This document shows, in pieces, positions 9,299 to 17,098 of a stretch of 33,479 nucleotides of DNA. The position numbers and the translations under genes were made by a program. The stretch's first letter is position 1, and each line of letters opens with the position of its first letter. A model generated the notes under the pieces. That model searched no databases. It saw nothing but the letters and a program-made list of their open reading frames with translations, and had not been told where the DNA came from. Origin of the DNA: Alphaproteobacteria bacterium (GTDB lineage: Bacteria; Pseudomonadota; Alphaproteobacteria; Sphingomonadales; Sphingomonadaceae); assembly GCA_030431875.1 (NCBI GenBank), contig JAUIIG010000032.1, positions 1 through 33,479 of the forward strand, read 5' to 3'.

Positions 9299-9601
9299 CT
9301 ATTCAGAAGCGTTGCCGACCACTTCTTGCGCGGCATTACCGATATCTTGCGCTGCATCGCCTACATTATCAGCAGCTTCGCCAACGCTTTCGGCGGCATC
9401 GGCCACAGCGTTGTCCTTCGCCATTTCCGCGGCACCAAGCTGCGAGAAAGCCACATAGCCCAAGGCGGCAACCACCAGCAGGGTCAGCAGCAGGACCCAT
9501 TTGCCCATCCCGCCGGATCGCGGATTGTCGGTGACAATGGTCGTGTGCGTATGGGTCGAGCCCGAAGGGGTTTCGATTTCGGTCGTTCGTTGTTCAGCCA
9601 T
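9299..9601 (-). CDS. Small single-pass membrane protein with alanine-rich tail, unknown function
   Basis: A 100-residue protein. An N-terminal polar part (about 1-33, rich in Thr, with HTHTT) precedes one membrane helix (about 34-53, WVLLLTLLVVAALGYVAF). The tail is Ala/Asp/Glu-rich with heptad-like repeats of the type AESVGEAADNVGDAAQDIGNAAQEV, which would form an amphipathic or coiled-coil helix. The start is supported by AAAGGAG-like ribosome binding site 8 bases upstream of ATG 9601. Similar short membrane proteins with EAADNVGDAA-type tails occur in sphingomonads, but I cannot give a function. It is upstream of and in line with the sugar transferase, 104 bases away. Confidence 0.75.
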   Translation of the reverse strand: MAEQRTTEIETPSGSTHTHTTIVTDNPRSGGMGKWVLLLTLLVVAALGYVAFSQLGAAEMAKDNAVADAAESVGEAADNVGDAAQDIGNAAQEVVGNASE

Positions 9602-9651
9602 CAGGATTACTCCTTTTTGCGTGTGCCCCTCTCAATGCAGCAGGCATGTCG

Positions 9652-9692
9652 AGGTTCCGACGGCAGTTTCGGCAAACGCCGTCACGGAACCT
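9652..9692. repeat. Long stem-loop in the divergent intergenic region
   Basis: An inverted repeat of 17 base pairs in three blocks. The outer block is AGGTTCCG/CGGAACCT (8 bp), then ACGGC/GCCGT (5 bp, with a two-base CA bulge on the right arm), then GTTT/AAAC (4 bp, with one bulged A on the left arm) around a CGGC loop. It lies between the divergent genes 9299-9601 and 9757-10269. There is no T-run on either side, so it does not look like an intrinsic terminator. It could be an RNA leader structure, a small RNA or a REP-like element. Confidence 0.55.
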
Positions 9693-9756
9693 GGGTAATG
9701 GCGAATTAACCAAGTCCCCCGCCCAGCGATTAACGCCTTGGCGCTACACGGCGTCC

Positions 9757-10269
9757 ATGGCGAAGATCTCGAAGCCTCCGGTACCAGCCAAACTCTACAA
9801 GCACTTCGCCGTCGTGACGGTGGTGCTGACCGCTATGATTGCGTTGTTTGCAGATGGCGAGAACCGCGAGGCAATTGCCAGCCATGTCGAGCAGCGCGAG
9901 GAGCAGGCGCGCATAGAACGGGCCAGCCAGGAAATTACCGGTCCGCCCCGCCTGATCCGGTCCGAAGCGACCTTGCAGGGTTCGTTCGATGGCGGCGGAG
10001 AGTTCGATTCCGGCTTTGGGCAGCCGATGGACAATGTCGGCGTTTCGGCGAACTTCTCTAATGCGCCGCGCTCCACCCACCTCGCGCGCCGCGCCTTGCC
10101 GAACATGACCCCCGAAGAAGTGGCGGCGCTGAGCCAGGAAGAATACGAACGCCTGCTGCGCCTCTATGCCGATGCAGGCGTAATCGAAGACGTCGACCGC
10201 AGTGTGGAAATTAGCGAGATCGAAGCGGCCTCGGCCCGCCGCATGGGCCACGCAGGCAGCGACAGCTAG
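9757..10269 (+). CDS. Hypothetical membrane-anchored protein
   Basis: A 170-residue protein with one hydrophobic segment near the N-terminus (about 18-32, FAVVTVVLTAMIALFA) and a long soluble, acidic remainder rich in Glu, Ala and Arg. This fits an inner-membrane anchor with a periplasmic domain. I took ATG 9757 (MAKISKPP) as the start. The open frame extends upstream to 9646, but that segment covers the 9652-9692 hairpin and codes an Arg-rich stretch unlike the rest. A MTPEEVAALSQEEYERLLRLY segment is strongly helical. No family recognised. It ends 9 bases before the convergent permease gene. Confidence 0.7.
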   Translation: MAKISKPPVPAKLYKHFAVVTVVLTAMIALFADGENREAIASHVEQREEQARIERASQEITGPPRLIRSEATLQGSFDGGGEFDSGFGQPMDNVGVSANFSNAPRSTHLARRALPNMTPEEVAALSQEEYERLLRLYADAGVIEDVDRSVEISEIEAASARRMGHAGSDS

Positions 10270-10278
10270 GCCGCCGCG

Positions 10279-12129
10279 CTACATGCCGTAGGTCTTGGCC
10301 AGCAGGAAGCTGAGCGTCGTGACCATGATCAGCACCAGCGGGACGCCGGTCTTCACGTAGTCACCGAAGGTGTAGTTGCCTTCCGCCATGATCAGCATGT
10401 TCGTCTGGTAAGCGATGGGCGTGGCGTAGCAGAGGTTGCAGCCGAACAGCACGGCGAGCACCAGCGGCTCTGGCGGCAGGTCCAGCTGGGTGGCGATGGC
10501 AAAGGCGATAGGCGTGCCCACAGTGGCTGCCGTCGCGTTGGACGCGAAGTTGGTAAGCACGGTCACGAACAGCATGATCGCCGCGACAACGCCCGCTGGC
10601 GGCAGGTATTGCAGGCCAAGCGACAAGGCCTCGCCGAGCCAGCCCGCCGCGCCGCTATCGAGGATGAACCGGCCGATGGTGATACTGGCGGCTACCAGCA
10701 CGATCACTTGCCCGGAGAGTGCGCGCCCGACCCGGTCGAACTTCACGCAGCCGGTCAGGAACATCACGATCGCGCCCGCCAGTGAGGCAATCGCGATCGG
10801 GACATTCAGCAAGTAAAAGCCCTGCGAACCGTAAAACGGGATGCCGACCGATGCGAGGGCGACGGCGACACCCATGATAACGGCTGCCAACACGGCCTTG
10901 GACCGGCGCGGCACTTCCCGGCCACCTTCCAGCTGCAGCAGGGCGTCGTTCTGCGCGAATTCGGCCAAGGGGCGGGTGAGCCCCATGACCAGCATCACGT
11001 CACCTTCGCTGATCCGGATCTCGCCGTGGACGTCATCCGGTTCGGGGCCCAGCGGGCGCGCCGGGTGATGGATGCCGAGCACGGCAACGCCATAGCGGTT
11101 GGCGATGCCCGAGGTGGACAGTGTCCGTCCGATGAGACGGGAATCGCCCGTCACCACCATTTCGACGACATTGATGTCTTCGCTGTCGGCCGTGGCGCTA
11201 CGCTGGACGTCTTCGACAACCCAGCCGGGCGCAATCTGGCCTTTCAGCAACCGGACGGCTTCCTCCAGCGCATCGTGCGTGCCGGACACGCGAAAGCGCT
11301 GGCCGGCCTCGAACGGCCCCGAAGGCCGCTCCTCGAAGCGGAATTCCTCCGGCAGCATGCCCACCACTTCGTCGAAGTGCTTGTCGATCAGCATGCTGGT
11401 TTGCGGCACCCGCAAGTGGGTAGAGAACCAGCGTTGCCCCTCGCCCTTTTCCGGGCTGTTGTCGCGCAGCATGCGCGGCATCACCAGCCAGATGTAGGGC
11501 AGCGCAATGGCCGAGGCGGCCAGGACGATGGGGGTGAATTCGAACACGCCCATTTCGCGCATGCCCAGGTCCACCGCAATCGACACCACCAGGATGTTGG
11601 TCGACGTACCGATGGTCGTTGCCATGCCGCCCAGCAGTGACGAGGCGTTGAGCGGCATCAGGGTGCGCGATGCGGGCATGGCTCCGCGCACGGCGAGGGT
11701 GACGAAGATCGGGATCAGCAACACCAGAACGGGTGTGTTGTTCACGCCCATCGACAGGACGAAGGCCAGTACCAGCGACAACAGCAGCCCCAGCTGCAGG
11801 TTGATCTTGAACACCCGTTCCAGGAACCGCGCCGCCGGTTCCAGCGCACCGGTCACGACCAGCCCCCGGCCCATCACCATCAGGGCGCAGATGGTGATCA
11901 GCGCGTAGTGCCCGAACCCGGAGAAGGCCAATTGCAGCCCGTCGGTCGGCTGCGTGTGCGGCATGGGGAAGAAGTAGAGACCGACGGCGATGATGGCGAT
12001 GGCCAGCAGCGAAATGATCTCGATCGACATTCGTCCGCGGACGAACATGTAAAACACGATGACGGTCAGCGCCATCGCAGCAAGAGCGTGGAAGGATGGT
12101 GCTTCGATCATCTGGCTGATTAACAGCAT
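10279..12129 (-). CDS. SLC13 family permease with two RCK-C (TrkA-C) domains
   Basis: A 616-residue transporter. Two hydrophobic halves flank a central soluble region of roughly 200 residues that carries two RCK-C/TrkA-C-like domains (one around RFEERPSGPFEAGQRFRVSG, the other around DSRLIGRTLSTSGIANRYGVAVLGI, ending in EGDVMLVMG). The first half has SMGVNNTPVLVLLIPIF, and the last part has LTNFASNATAATVGTPIAFAIA, the SNNATA-like motif of the SLC13/divalent anion:sodium family. Relatives include sulfate and dicarboxylate permeases; substrate here is unknown. The reading frame stays open upstream into the regulator gene, but sequence with membrane-protein character begins at ATG 12129 (MLLISQM). 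It lies 40 bases after the ArsR-like gene on the same strand. Confidence 0.9.
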   Translation of the reverse strand: MLLISQMIEAPSFHALAAMALTVIVFYMFVRGRMSIEIISLLAIAIIAVGLYFFPMPHTQPTDGLQLAFSGFGHYALITICALMVMGRGLVVTGALEPAARFLERVFKINLQLGLLLSLVLAFVLSMGVNNTPVLVLLIPIFVTLAVRGAMPASRTLMPLNASSLLGGMATTIGTSTNILVVSIAVDLGMREMGVFEFTPIVLAASAIALPYIWLVMPRMLRDNSPEKGEGQRWFSTHLRVPQTSMLIDKHFDEVVGMLPEEFRFEERPSGPFEAGQRFRVSGTHDALEEAVRLLKGQIAPGWVVEDVQRSATADSEDINVVEMVVTGDSRLIGRTLSTSGIANRYGVAVLGIHHPARPLGPEPDDVHGEIRISEGDVMLVMGLTRPLAEFAQNDALLQLEGGREVPRRSKAVLAAVIMGVAVALASVGIPFYGSQGFYLLNVPIAIASLAGAIVMFLTGCVKFDRVGRALSGQVIVLVAASITIGRFILDSGAAGWLGEALSLGLQYLPPAGVVAAIMLFVTVLTNFASNATAATVGTPIAFAIATQLDLPPEPLVLAVLFGCNLCYATPIAYQTNMLIMAEGNYTFGDYVKTGVPLVLIMVTTLSFLLAKTYGM

Positions 12130-12169
12130 GACCCGTTGCGGGGTGCAAGCGCTTCGCGCGTCCTCCAGC

Positions 12170-12757
12170 CTATTCGGGACTGGGTGCCATGACCCAGGTG
12201 AGCGTGATCGCGGGCGAATCACCGGGTGCCTCTTCCCACATGATCTCGCCCACTTCGGCCAACAAGGCGTTGATCTTGGCCAGCGCATCGGCATCCGGAC
12301 GACCGACAAGACGGAAGAAACCAAGGTTGCGCCCGGCGCCCTCGGCGCGCGCATCGGGCAGGGATTGCCCGGCGGCAAAATCCCTTTGCGCTTGCCGCGA
12401 CAAGGCCTGGACGACGTCCCGCATTACCTCTGCATTGGCCGGGTCCGCCAGCGCGCGTTGCAGCCTCATCCGGCGCGACGGGGTGGCATAGAGCTTCTCG
12501 CTGCGACGATTGGTGACGCGGCTGCCGGTCTCGACCACCAGGCCGACTTCCAGCAACTTTTCAAGGTGATGGTAAAGCGAGGAAGGCTGGCGACCGAGCG
12601 CCCGGGCCAGCTCTGCAATCGACAGCTCCCCACGGCCCGCCAGGTGATCAACAATGTCCATGCGCGTGCTTGAAGCGAGACAGCGCAGTTGCGCAGGATC
12701 GAGGATCCACATCGCCTCCTGCCCTTCCCCGCCCGCTTGTTCCGCTTCGTCGCTCAC
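12170..12757 (-). CDS. ArsR-like winged helix transcriptional regulator
   Basis: A 195-residue regulator. Residues about 18-95 form a winged helix: AQLRCLASSTRMDIVDHL, LSIAELARALGRQPSSLYHHLEKLLEVGLV (recognition helix) and GSRVTNRRSEKLYATPS (wing). This is typical of ArsR/HTH_20-type proteins. The C-terminal about 95 residues carry no metal-binding cysteine pair that I can see. Start is GTG 12757, with AGGAGG about 6 bases upstream. It precedes the SLC13 permease in the same direction, so it may be its local regulator. An inverted repeat at 12812-12829 upstream of its start could be the operator for it and for the divergent acyltransferase. Confidence 0.85.
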   Translation of the reverse strand: MSDEAEQAGGEGQEAMWILDPAQLRCLASSTRMDIVDHLAGRGELSIAELARALGRQPSSLYHHLEKLLEVGLVVETGSRVTNRRSEKLYATPSRRMRLQRALADPANAEVMRDVVQALSRQAQRDFAAGQSLPDARAEGAGRNLGFFRLVGRPDADALAKINALLAEVGEIMWEEAPGDSPAITLTWVMAPSPE

Positions 12758-12811
12758 CGTGTCCTCCTGCCGGTCAGGTTACCCGCGAAATCGCCCGCTG
12801 CAAACGTCGCT

Positions 12812-12829
12812 TGCAACCTTCCTGTTGCA
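12812..12829. promoter_or_regulatory. Candidate operator, TGCAAC-N6-GTTGCA
   Basis: Perfect 6-base arms TGCAAC and GTTGCA around a 6-base spacer, in the divergent region between the ArsR-like gene (starts 12757, minus) and the acyltransferase (starts 12907, plus). A further TTGCA-like sequence stands close by at 12797-12803 (CTGCAAA). Dyads of this size are typical for winged helix dimers. Assignment to the adjacent regulator is inference from position. Confidence 0.45.
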
Positions 12830-12906
12830 TTATTGATCCTATTTTGAATAAGTAGCTGCGGGACATCGGACGCGGACCAGCGCCGCGCACAGGCAAAGGC
12901 CACATC

Positions 12907-14001
12907 ATGGGTATCGTCCGCTTCCTGCTCGCCCTCTCGGTTATCCTCTCGCACCTGCCCCCGGCGACCTTCCATTTCATTTCTGGCGCATTTGGCGTCC
13001 AGGCCTTCTTCATCGTGTCGGGCTTCTACATGGCCCTGATCCTGGACCGGAAGTACGCCGACACACGGCTGTTCTACAGCAACCGCCTGCTGCGCCTCGC
13101 GCCGACATATTTTACCGTCATGGCGGTGGGGCTGGTGCTGCTGCTGGCCTTCCAGATGACCGCGACCTCCAGCCTCGGCATTTTCGAACTGGTCTTCACC
13201 AATCCGGGCAGCGCCGCGATCATGCTGTTCGAAAACGTCTTCGTCCTGGGCCAGCACCTGCTCTACTGGTTCATGATCGACGGAGACGGCGGCCTCTACC
13301 TCGATCCCAACGGTGGCCTGCCCACCGAGACCAGCGCGGTTGCCTGGCAGGCACTGGTCGTACCGCAAAGCTGGAGCCTGTCGATCGAACTGCTGTTCTA
13401 TGCCGTCGCCCCATGGCTTGCGCGCAAGCGGCTGTGGGTGCTGTTTGCCATTGCCGGTGCCAGCATTGTCTTGCGCGTGCTCGGGTACTGGTTGCCGGTC
13501 GAATTCGGGCTGTGGCAGGGCCGCCTGTTCTCCACCACGCTGTTCATGTTTCTGTTCGGCATGATCGCCTACCGCGCCCTGCCCCGGGTCGAGGCCTTCC
13601 CGCGCTGGATCCATGGCCTGGTCCTGGCCGCCATGATCGCTCTGATCGTGCTGCTGCCGCAGACCGGCGCCGAATACGAAGTGCAGGCCTGGAGCGTATA
13701 CCTCGGCATCGCTGCCGGAACGCCCTTCGCCTTCGCCCTGACCAGGGACATCAGCTGGGATCGCTGGATCGGCGAACTGAGCTACCCGATCTACCTTACC
13801 CACCTGATCGTGGTGGCGGGCGTGCTGATCTACGAGGTGCCCTACCCCGTATGGTCGACCATCGGCATCACCTTGGCAGTTTCTGCCTTGCTGCTGGTGG
13901 CGATCGAACATCCGGTCGACCGCTGGCGGCAGCGGCGAGTCAGGCGCAAGGCGGAAGAAGGGGTGGCGAGCGCGGAAGGTGCCCTTCCGGCTTCTGCCTG
14001 A
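12907..14001 (+). CDS. Acyltransferase 3 (OafA/YrhL-like) membrane protein
   Basis: A 364-residue integral membrane protein with about ten hydrophobic segments. The N-terminus (FLLALSVILSHLPP, then FFIVSGFYMALIL and YSNRLLRLAPTYF) matches the acyltransferase-3 family, whose conserved His and RxxR-type region correspond to the SH and NRLLRLAP seen here. LVVPQSWSLSIELLFYAVAPW is the typical Trp-Ser-Leu-xx-Glu motif in mid-protein. Members O-acylate polysaccharides, lipids or peptidoglycan at the membrane. No sugar genes are adjacent, so the target is unknown, although exopolysaccharide genes sit 4-5 kb away. The N-terminus is a few residues shorter than usual. The product ends in a basic, soluble tail. 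Its stop is 5 bases before the tRNA-Leu 3' end on the other strand. Confidence 0.88.
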   Translation: MGIVRFLLALSVILSHLPPATFHFISGAFGVQAFFIVSGFYMALILDRKYADTRLFYSNRLLRLAPTYFTVMAVGLVLLLAFQMTATSSLGIFELVFTNPGSAAIMLFENVFVLGQHLLYWFMIDGDGGLYLDPNGGLPTETSAVAWQALVVPQSWSLSIELLFYAVAPWLARKRLWVLFAIAGASIVLRVLGYWLPVEFGLWQGRLFSTTLFMFLFGMIAYRALPRVEAFPRWIHGLVLAAMIALIVLLPQTGAEYEVQAWSVYLGIAAGTPFAFALTRDISWDRWIGELSYPIYLTHLIVVAGVLIYEVPYPVWSTIGITLAVSALLLVAIEHPVDRWRQRRVRRKAEEGVASAEGALPASA

Positions 14002-14006
14002 TTGCC

Positions 14007-14091
14007 TGGTACCTCTGGCCGGACTCGAACCGGCACTTCCGAAGAAACTCGATTTTGAGTCGAGCGCGTCTACCAATTCCGCCACAGAGGC
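14007..14091 (-). tRNA. tRNA-Leu (anticodon CAA)
   Basis: An 85-base minus-strand tRNA including encoded CCA. Acceptor arms are GCCTCTG and CAGAGGT (first pair G-U), the D-loop reads GGTAGACGCG, and the anticodon stem CTCGA/TCGAG surrounds loop CTCAAAA, giving anticodon CAA (reads UUG). A long variable arm of class II type and TTCGAGTC in the T loop confirm Leu. Confidence 0.95.
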
Positions 14092-14147
14092 TCACCAGAC
14101 AGGCCAGCGCGCTTACCCGCGCTTGGAGCCCGCTGCAAGAGCGCCTT

Positions 14148-14194
14148 ATCCATGGCATAGCGGGAACGGACGAAAGCAGACAAATCCATGGCAT
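14148..14194 (-). promoter_or_regulatory. Possible tRNA-Leu promoter bracketed by a direct repeat
   Basis: On the minus strand TTGTCT (14178-14183) and TATGCC (14154-14159) are 18 bases apart and could be -35 and -10 boxes, giving a leader of about 55 bases before the tRNA. An 11-base direct repeat, ATCCATGGCAT on the plus strand, occurs at 14184-14194 and 14148-14158, next to the -35 and over the -10. A hairpin AGCGCG/CGCGCT lies in the leader at 14106-14123. The promoter match is only fair. Confidence 0.35.
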
Positions 14195-14222
14195 CCGCTG
14201 GGCATGACCGGGAGTGTCATCG

Positions 14223-15185
14223 ATGCCATATTCAAGGTACCCATCGCCTGCATCGCGGCGGGTGATCGCCAGCCTCCTGCTGCTTGGCAGCGCGCTGCCT
14301 GCCTTGCCTGCGCTGGCCGGTGGAGAGGCAGCAACTGCAACAAGCAAGCAGGATCGCCTGCCCAATACCCGCGAGGACCGCGAACGGGCGCAGGTCATCG
14401 ATACGACGCTGACCGAGATCCTCGCCTTCCGCCTCGATATCCGCGGCCTGCTCTCCGAACAGGATGGCGCCTGGCCGCGTATCCAGCAGCAGGTGGCCGA
14501 ATACCGCACGCGGATGGACGCGGCCATCACGCCGGCACTGGTGGCCCAGGCCAACGACTTCTCGACCCGGCCAACCGTCCGCTTGCGCGACGAGGCAGAA
14601 CGCAACGCCGAACGCATGGCGGGCATGATCGCGGGTGCAAATATCGAATCCACCCTGGCCGCAACGCGCGAGAGCACCATGTTTGCGCGCTATTCGACGC
14701 TGCTGCAGATGGGTGAACAGCTGCGCCAGTTGCAGCGGCTTTATCCAGGAAGTGCCGCCATCGCCGAGGCCAACCGTTCTTCGGCAGGCGTACTGGCGCA
14801 GCTGGGCAGTTTCGACGAGATCGAGGCACGCGCCGACGCCAACGTCGCTGCCCGCATTGCCGAGACGCGCTTGCTTCCCCCGGCTCACCGCGACGCGGCG
14901 CTCGAGCGGAGCTTTGTCAGCGCATTCTGGGGCAGCCCGTGGGCGAATGATTATCGCGGGGGCGAAATCGTGCGCATGAACCTCACCGGCAACTGGTCAG
15001 TGCGCCTGAACGCACTGGGCCAGCCTGTCAGCCGCGACATGGGTACCAGCTTTGCGGTTCGGGCCCCCGACGGCAAATGCTACGCCGTGCGCGGCATTTT
15101 CGAACAGCGCAATACCGGCGGAGGCTACGGCGGCAGCAGCTATGCCTCGGGCAGCCACCAGGAAATGCTCTGCGAGAATATCTGA
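14223..15185 (+). CDS. Exported protein of unknown function
   Basis: A 320-residue protein with an N-terminal signal: basic start (SRYPSPASRRV), hydrophobic core IASLLLLGSALPALPALA and likely cleavage after ALA (about residue 32), so a periplasmic or secreted location. The mature part is largely helical, rich in Arg, Glu and Ala, with no family I recognise. The C-terminus has a Gly/Ser/Tyr-rich segment (NTGGGYGGSSYASGS) and two cysteines (KCYAV, EMLCENI) that could pair. I chose ATG 14223, which has GGGAG 8 bases upstream, over the GTG at 14214 that overlaps this site. It ends just before a hairpin shared with the convergent monophosphatase gene. Confidence 0.75.
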   Translation: MPYSRYPSPASRRVIASLLLLGSALPALPALAGGEAATATSKQDRLPNTREDRERAQVIDTTLTEILAFRLDIRGLLSEQDGAWPRIQQQVAEYRTRMDAAITPALVAQANDFSTRPTVRLRDEAERNAERMAGMIAGANIESTLAATRESTMFARYSTLLQMGEQLRQLQRLYPGSAAIAEANRSSAGVLAQLGSFDEIEARADANVAARIAETRLLPPAHRDAALERSFVSAFWGSPWANDYRGGEIVRMNLTGNWSVRLNALGQPVSRDMGTSFAVRAPDGKCYAVRGIFEQRNTGGGYGGSSYASGSHQEMLCENI

Positions 15186-15191
15186 GGCGAT

Positions 15192-15213
15192 TCCGCCGTC
15201 CGGCGACGGCGGA
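15192..15213. terminator. Hairpin between convergent genes, possible bidirectional terminator
   Basis: Perfect 9-bp stem TCCGCCGTC/GACGGCGGA with a CGGC loop, 6 bases after the stop of the plus-strand exported protein and 22 bases after the stop of the minus-strand monophosphatase gene. There is no T-run, so this would be a non-canonical or Rho-assisted terminator, or only a 3'-end stabilising stem. Confidence 0.5.
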
Positions 15214-15235
15214 TGCCGGCCGCGCTATCGCTACG

Positions 15236-16054
15236 CTACTTCAGCGCTTCGGCAACGAGCTTGTGCAGGCGCGAATGCAGCTGGTCGTTGCCTGCAATCA
15301 CCTGCTTGTCGCAGATCGGCAGCGAACGGCCGCGATAGTCGGAAACGAAGCCGCCAGCCTCGCGAACCAGCAGGCAACCAGCTGCCGTATCCCAAGGGGC
15401 CAGGTCGCTTTCCCAGAAGCCGTCGAAACGTCCGGCAGCCAGCCAGGCAAAGTCGAGCGAGGCCGCACCGAAACGGCGGATACCCGCCACTTCCGGCCCG
15501 ACACGGCCAAAGATACGGGCCCATTCGGCAAAGTCGCCATGGCCCTGGTACGGCGTACCGGTGGCGATCAGCGATTCCGACAGGCGGCGTCGGCCGGAAA
15601 CGCGCAGGCGGCCGTCGTGCAGCCAGGCGCCGCGCGACTTCTCCGCCCAGAAGGTCTCGTCGGTAATCGGGTTGTAGATGACACCGGCGACGACATCGCC
15701 CCAGCCGCCACCGCCCAGCTTCGGTTCCTGCACGGCGATGGACACCGCGAAGTGCGGAATGCCGTGGAGGAAGTTGCTGGTGCCGTCGAGCGGGTCGACA
15801 ATGAAGCGCGGCTTGTCAGGGTCCATGTCGATCTCGCCCGATTCCTCGAGCAGGAAACCCCAGTCAGGACGCGCCTGGACCAGTTCGTCATAGATCGTGC
15901 GCTCGGCGGCGCGATCGGCCTTGGAGACGAAGTCTGCCGGCCCCTTCTGGCTCACCTGCAGGTGCTCGATTTCGCCAAAGTCGCGACGCAGCCGGCCACC
16001 CGCCTTGCGGGCAGCCTTTTCCATCACACGGATAAGTCCGGATATTGCGGCCAA
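15236..16054 (-). CDS. Inositol monophosphatase family protein (SuhB/CysQ-type)
   Basis: A 272-residue Mg-dependent sugar phosphatase family member. The signature residues are in place: EESGEID (about 70) for metal 1, VDPLDGTSNFLHGIPHFAVSIA (about 86-107) with the DPxDGT motif, and ESDLAPWDTAAGCLLVREAGG (about 218-238) with the WDxAAG motif. Relatives hydrolyse inositol phosphate, fructose bisphosphate or PAP, and SuhB also acts in rRNA antitermination, so the exact substrate is open. The start is TTG 16054, chosen because the residues SGLIRVMEKAARKAG belong to the usual N-terminal helix; an ATG at 16024 would cut into it. It is 16 bases after the preceding gene (stop at 16071) and probably in one unit with it and efp. 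Confidence 0.92.
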   Translation of the reverse strand: MAAISGLIRVMEKAARKAGGRLRRDFGEIEHLQVSQKGPADFVSKADRAAERTIYDELVQARPDWGFLLEESGEIDMDPDKPRFIVDPLDGTSNFLHGIPHFAVSIAVQEPKLGGGGWGDVVAGVIYNPITDETFWAEKSRGAWLHDGRLRVSGRRRLSESLIATGTPYQGHGDFAEWARIFGRVGPEVAGIRRFGAASLDFAWLAAGRFDGFWESDLAPWDTAAGCLLVREAGGFVSDYRGRSLPICDKQVIAGNDQLHSRLHKLVAEALK

Positions 16055-16070
16055 TTTGTCTCTTCTCTTC

Positions 16071-16409
16071 CTAATCGACGACGACGCGGATCCACTGCGC
16101 CGTCAGTTCGATCTCGCCCCAGCCGCTGTCCACGAAGGCATAGTCACCCTCGATCGTGGCGCTGGAAATACTGGTTTCGTCTTCACTGCCGCCCTGCGAC
16201 TGCTTGATACGCAGGTCATCGATATCGGCGAAGCTGATGAAGCCCTTGCGCATGCAAGCGCCGTTGCTGTCCGGTTCGTACTTCGCATGCCCCTGGAGGA
16301 CGCGGAATTCCATTTCCAGCGTCAGCGACTCATCGTCGTAGATGACTTCGAGCAGCTTGCTCCGCTCGAGATCGATATTCTCGAGCTTGGGATGTGTAGC
16401 ACCGGACAT
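16071..16409 (-). CDS. Conserved small acidic protein downstream of efp
   Basis: A 112-residue cytosolic protein, acidic, without membrane segments or known motifs. The N-terminus (HPKLENIDLERSKLLEVIYDDESLTLEMEF) and the C-terminal EIELTAQWIRVVVD suggest a small beta-rich domain. It has one cysteine. It begins 9 bases after the efp stop, so it is very likely co-transcribed with efp and the monophosphatase gene. I do not recognise a family. Codon use matches its neighbours and the ATG is the first in frame. Confidence 0.75.
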   Translation of the reverse strand: MSGATHPKLENIDLERSKLLEVIYDDESLTLEMEFRVLQGHAKYEPDSNGACMRKGFISFADIDDLRIKQSQGGSEDETSISSATIEGDYAFVDSGWGEIELTAQWIRVVVD

Positions 16410-16418
16410 AGGCCCTCC

Positions 16419-16982
16419 TCAGCCAGCCTTCCCGACATAGGACTGTTCATACACGTCGACAACAATACGCGTTCCGCTCTCGATGTGCGGCGGCACCATG
16501 ATGCGCACGCCGTTGTCGAGCACGGCGGGCTTGTAGCTGGACGAAGCAGTCTGGCCCTTCACCACGGCATCGGCCTCGACGATCTCGGCTTCGATCTGGC
16601 TGGGCAGCTGCACACTGATCGGGCGTTCTTCCCACAGTTCCAGCTGCACCTGCATGCCGTCCTGCAGGAACGGGCGGGCATCGCCGAGCAGGTCGCTCGG
16701 CAGGGTGATCTGCTCGAAGGTGTCGCCGTCCATGAACACCAGCATGTCACCGTCTTCATAGAGGAACTGGTATTCCTGCGTTTCCAGGCGCACCTTCTCT
16801 ACCGTGTCGGCGCTGCGGAAGCGGACGTTGGTCTTGCGGCCGTCGATGAGGTTCTTCATCTCGACCTGCATGTAAGCGCCGCCCTTGCCCGGCTGGGTGT
16901 GCTGGATCTTGGCGACTTTCCAGATGCCGCCTTCGTATTCGATGATGTTGCCGGGACGGATGTCCACGCCGCTGATCTTCAT
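16419..16982 (-). CDS. efp: Elongation factor P
   Basis: EF-P enters ribosomes stalled at consecutive prolines and promotes peptide bond formation. The 187-residue product has the usual three beta-barrel domains. In domain [19 protein letters not shown] places Lys33 at the loop tip that is modified (the EpmA-type lysine). [19 protein letters not shown] lies in domain II, and the C-terminal signature [19 protein letters not shown] follows in domain III. Length and start are standard. An EpmA or EpmB gene is not in this window. efp is the first gene of a three-gene minus-strand unit ending with the monophosphatase. Confidence 0.97.
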   Translation of the reverse strand: MKISGVDIRPGNIIEYEGGIWKVAKIQHTQPGKGGAYMQVEMKNLIDGRKTNVRFRSADTVEKVRLETQEYQFLYEDGDMLVFMDGDTFEQITLPSDLLGDARPFLQDGMQVQLELWEERPISVQLPSQIEAEIVEADAVVKGQTASSSYKPAVLDNGVRIMVPPHIESGTRIVVDVYEQSYVGKAG

Positions 16983-17098
16983 GAGAACTTGCCTTGATGA
17001 GAAAGAATTGCGCCGCGCCCTACCCTTAGTAGGCTATTTCGGCAAGGTAGGAGAGATGTTCATGACGGGCTAAGCGGAAAATGCTAACGGGCCGGGTC

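Noticed and set aside
12130-12378. N-terminal extension of the SLC13 permease
   Set aside because: It overlaps the regulator gene in another frame and has no membrane-protein character.
16885-17073. A 62-residue plus-strand frame overlapping the start of efp
   Set aside because: It runs antisense to the efp N-terminus and has no supporting features.
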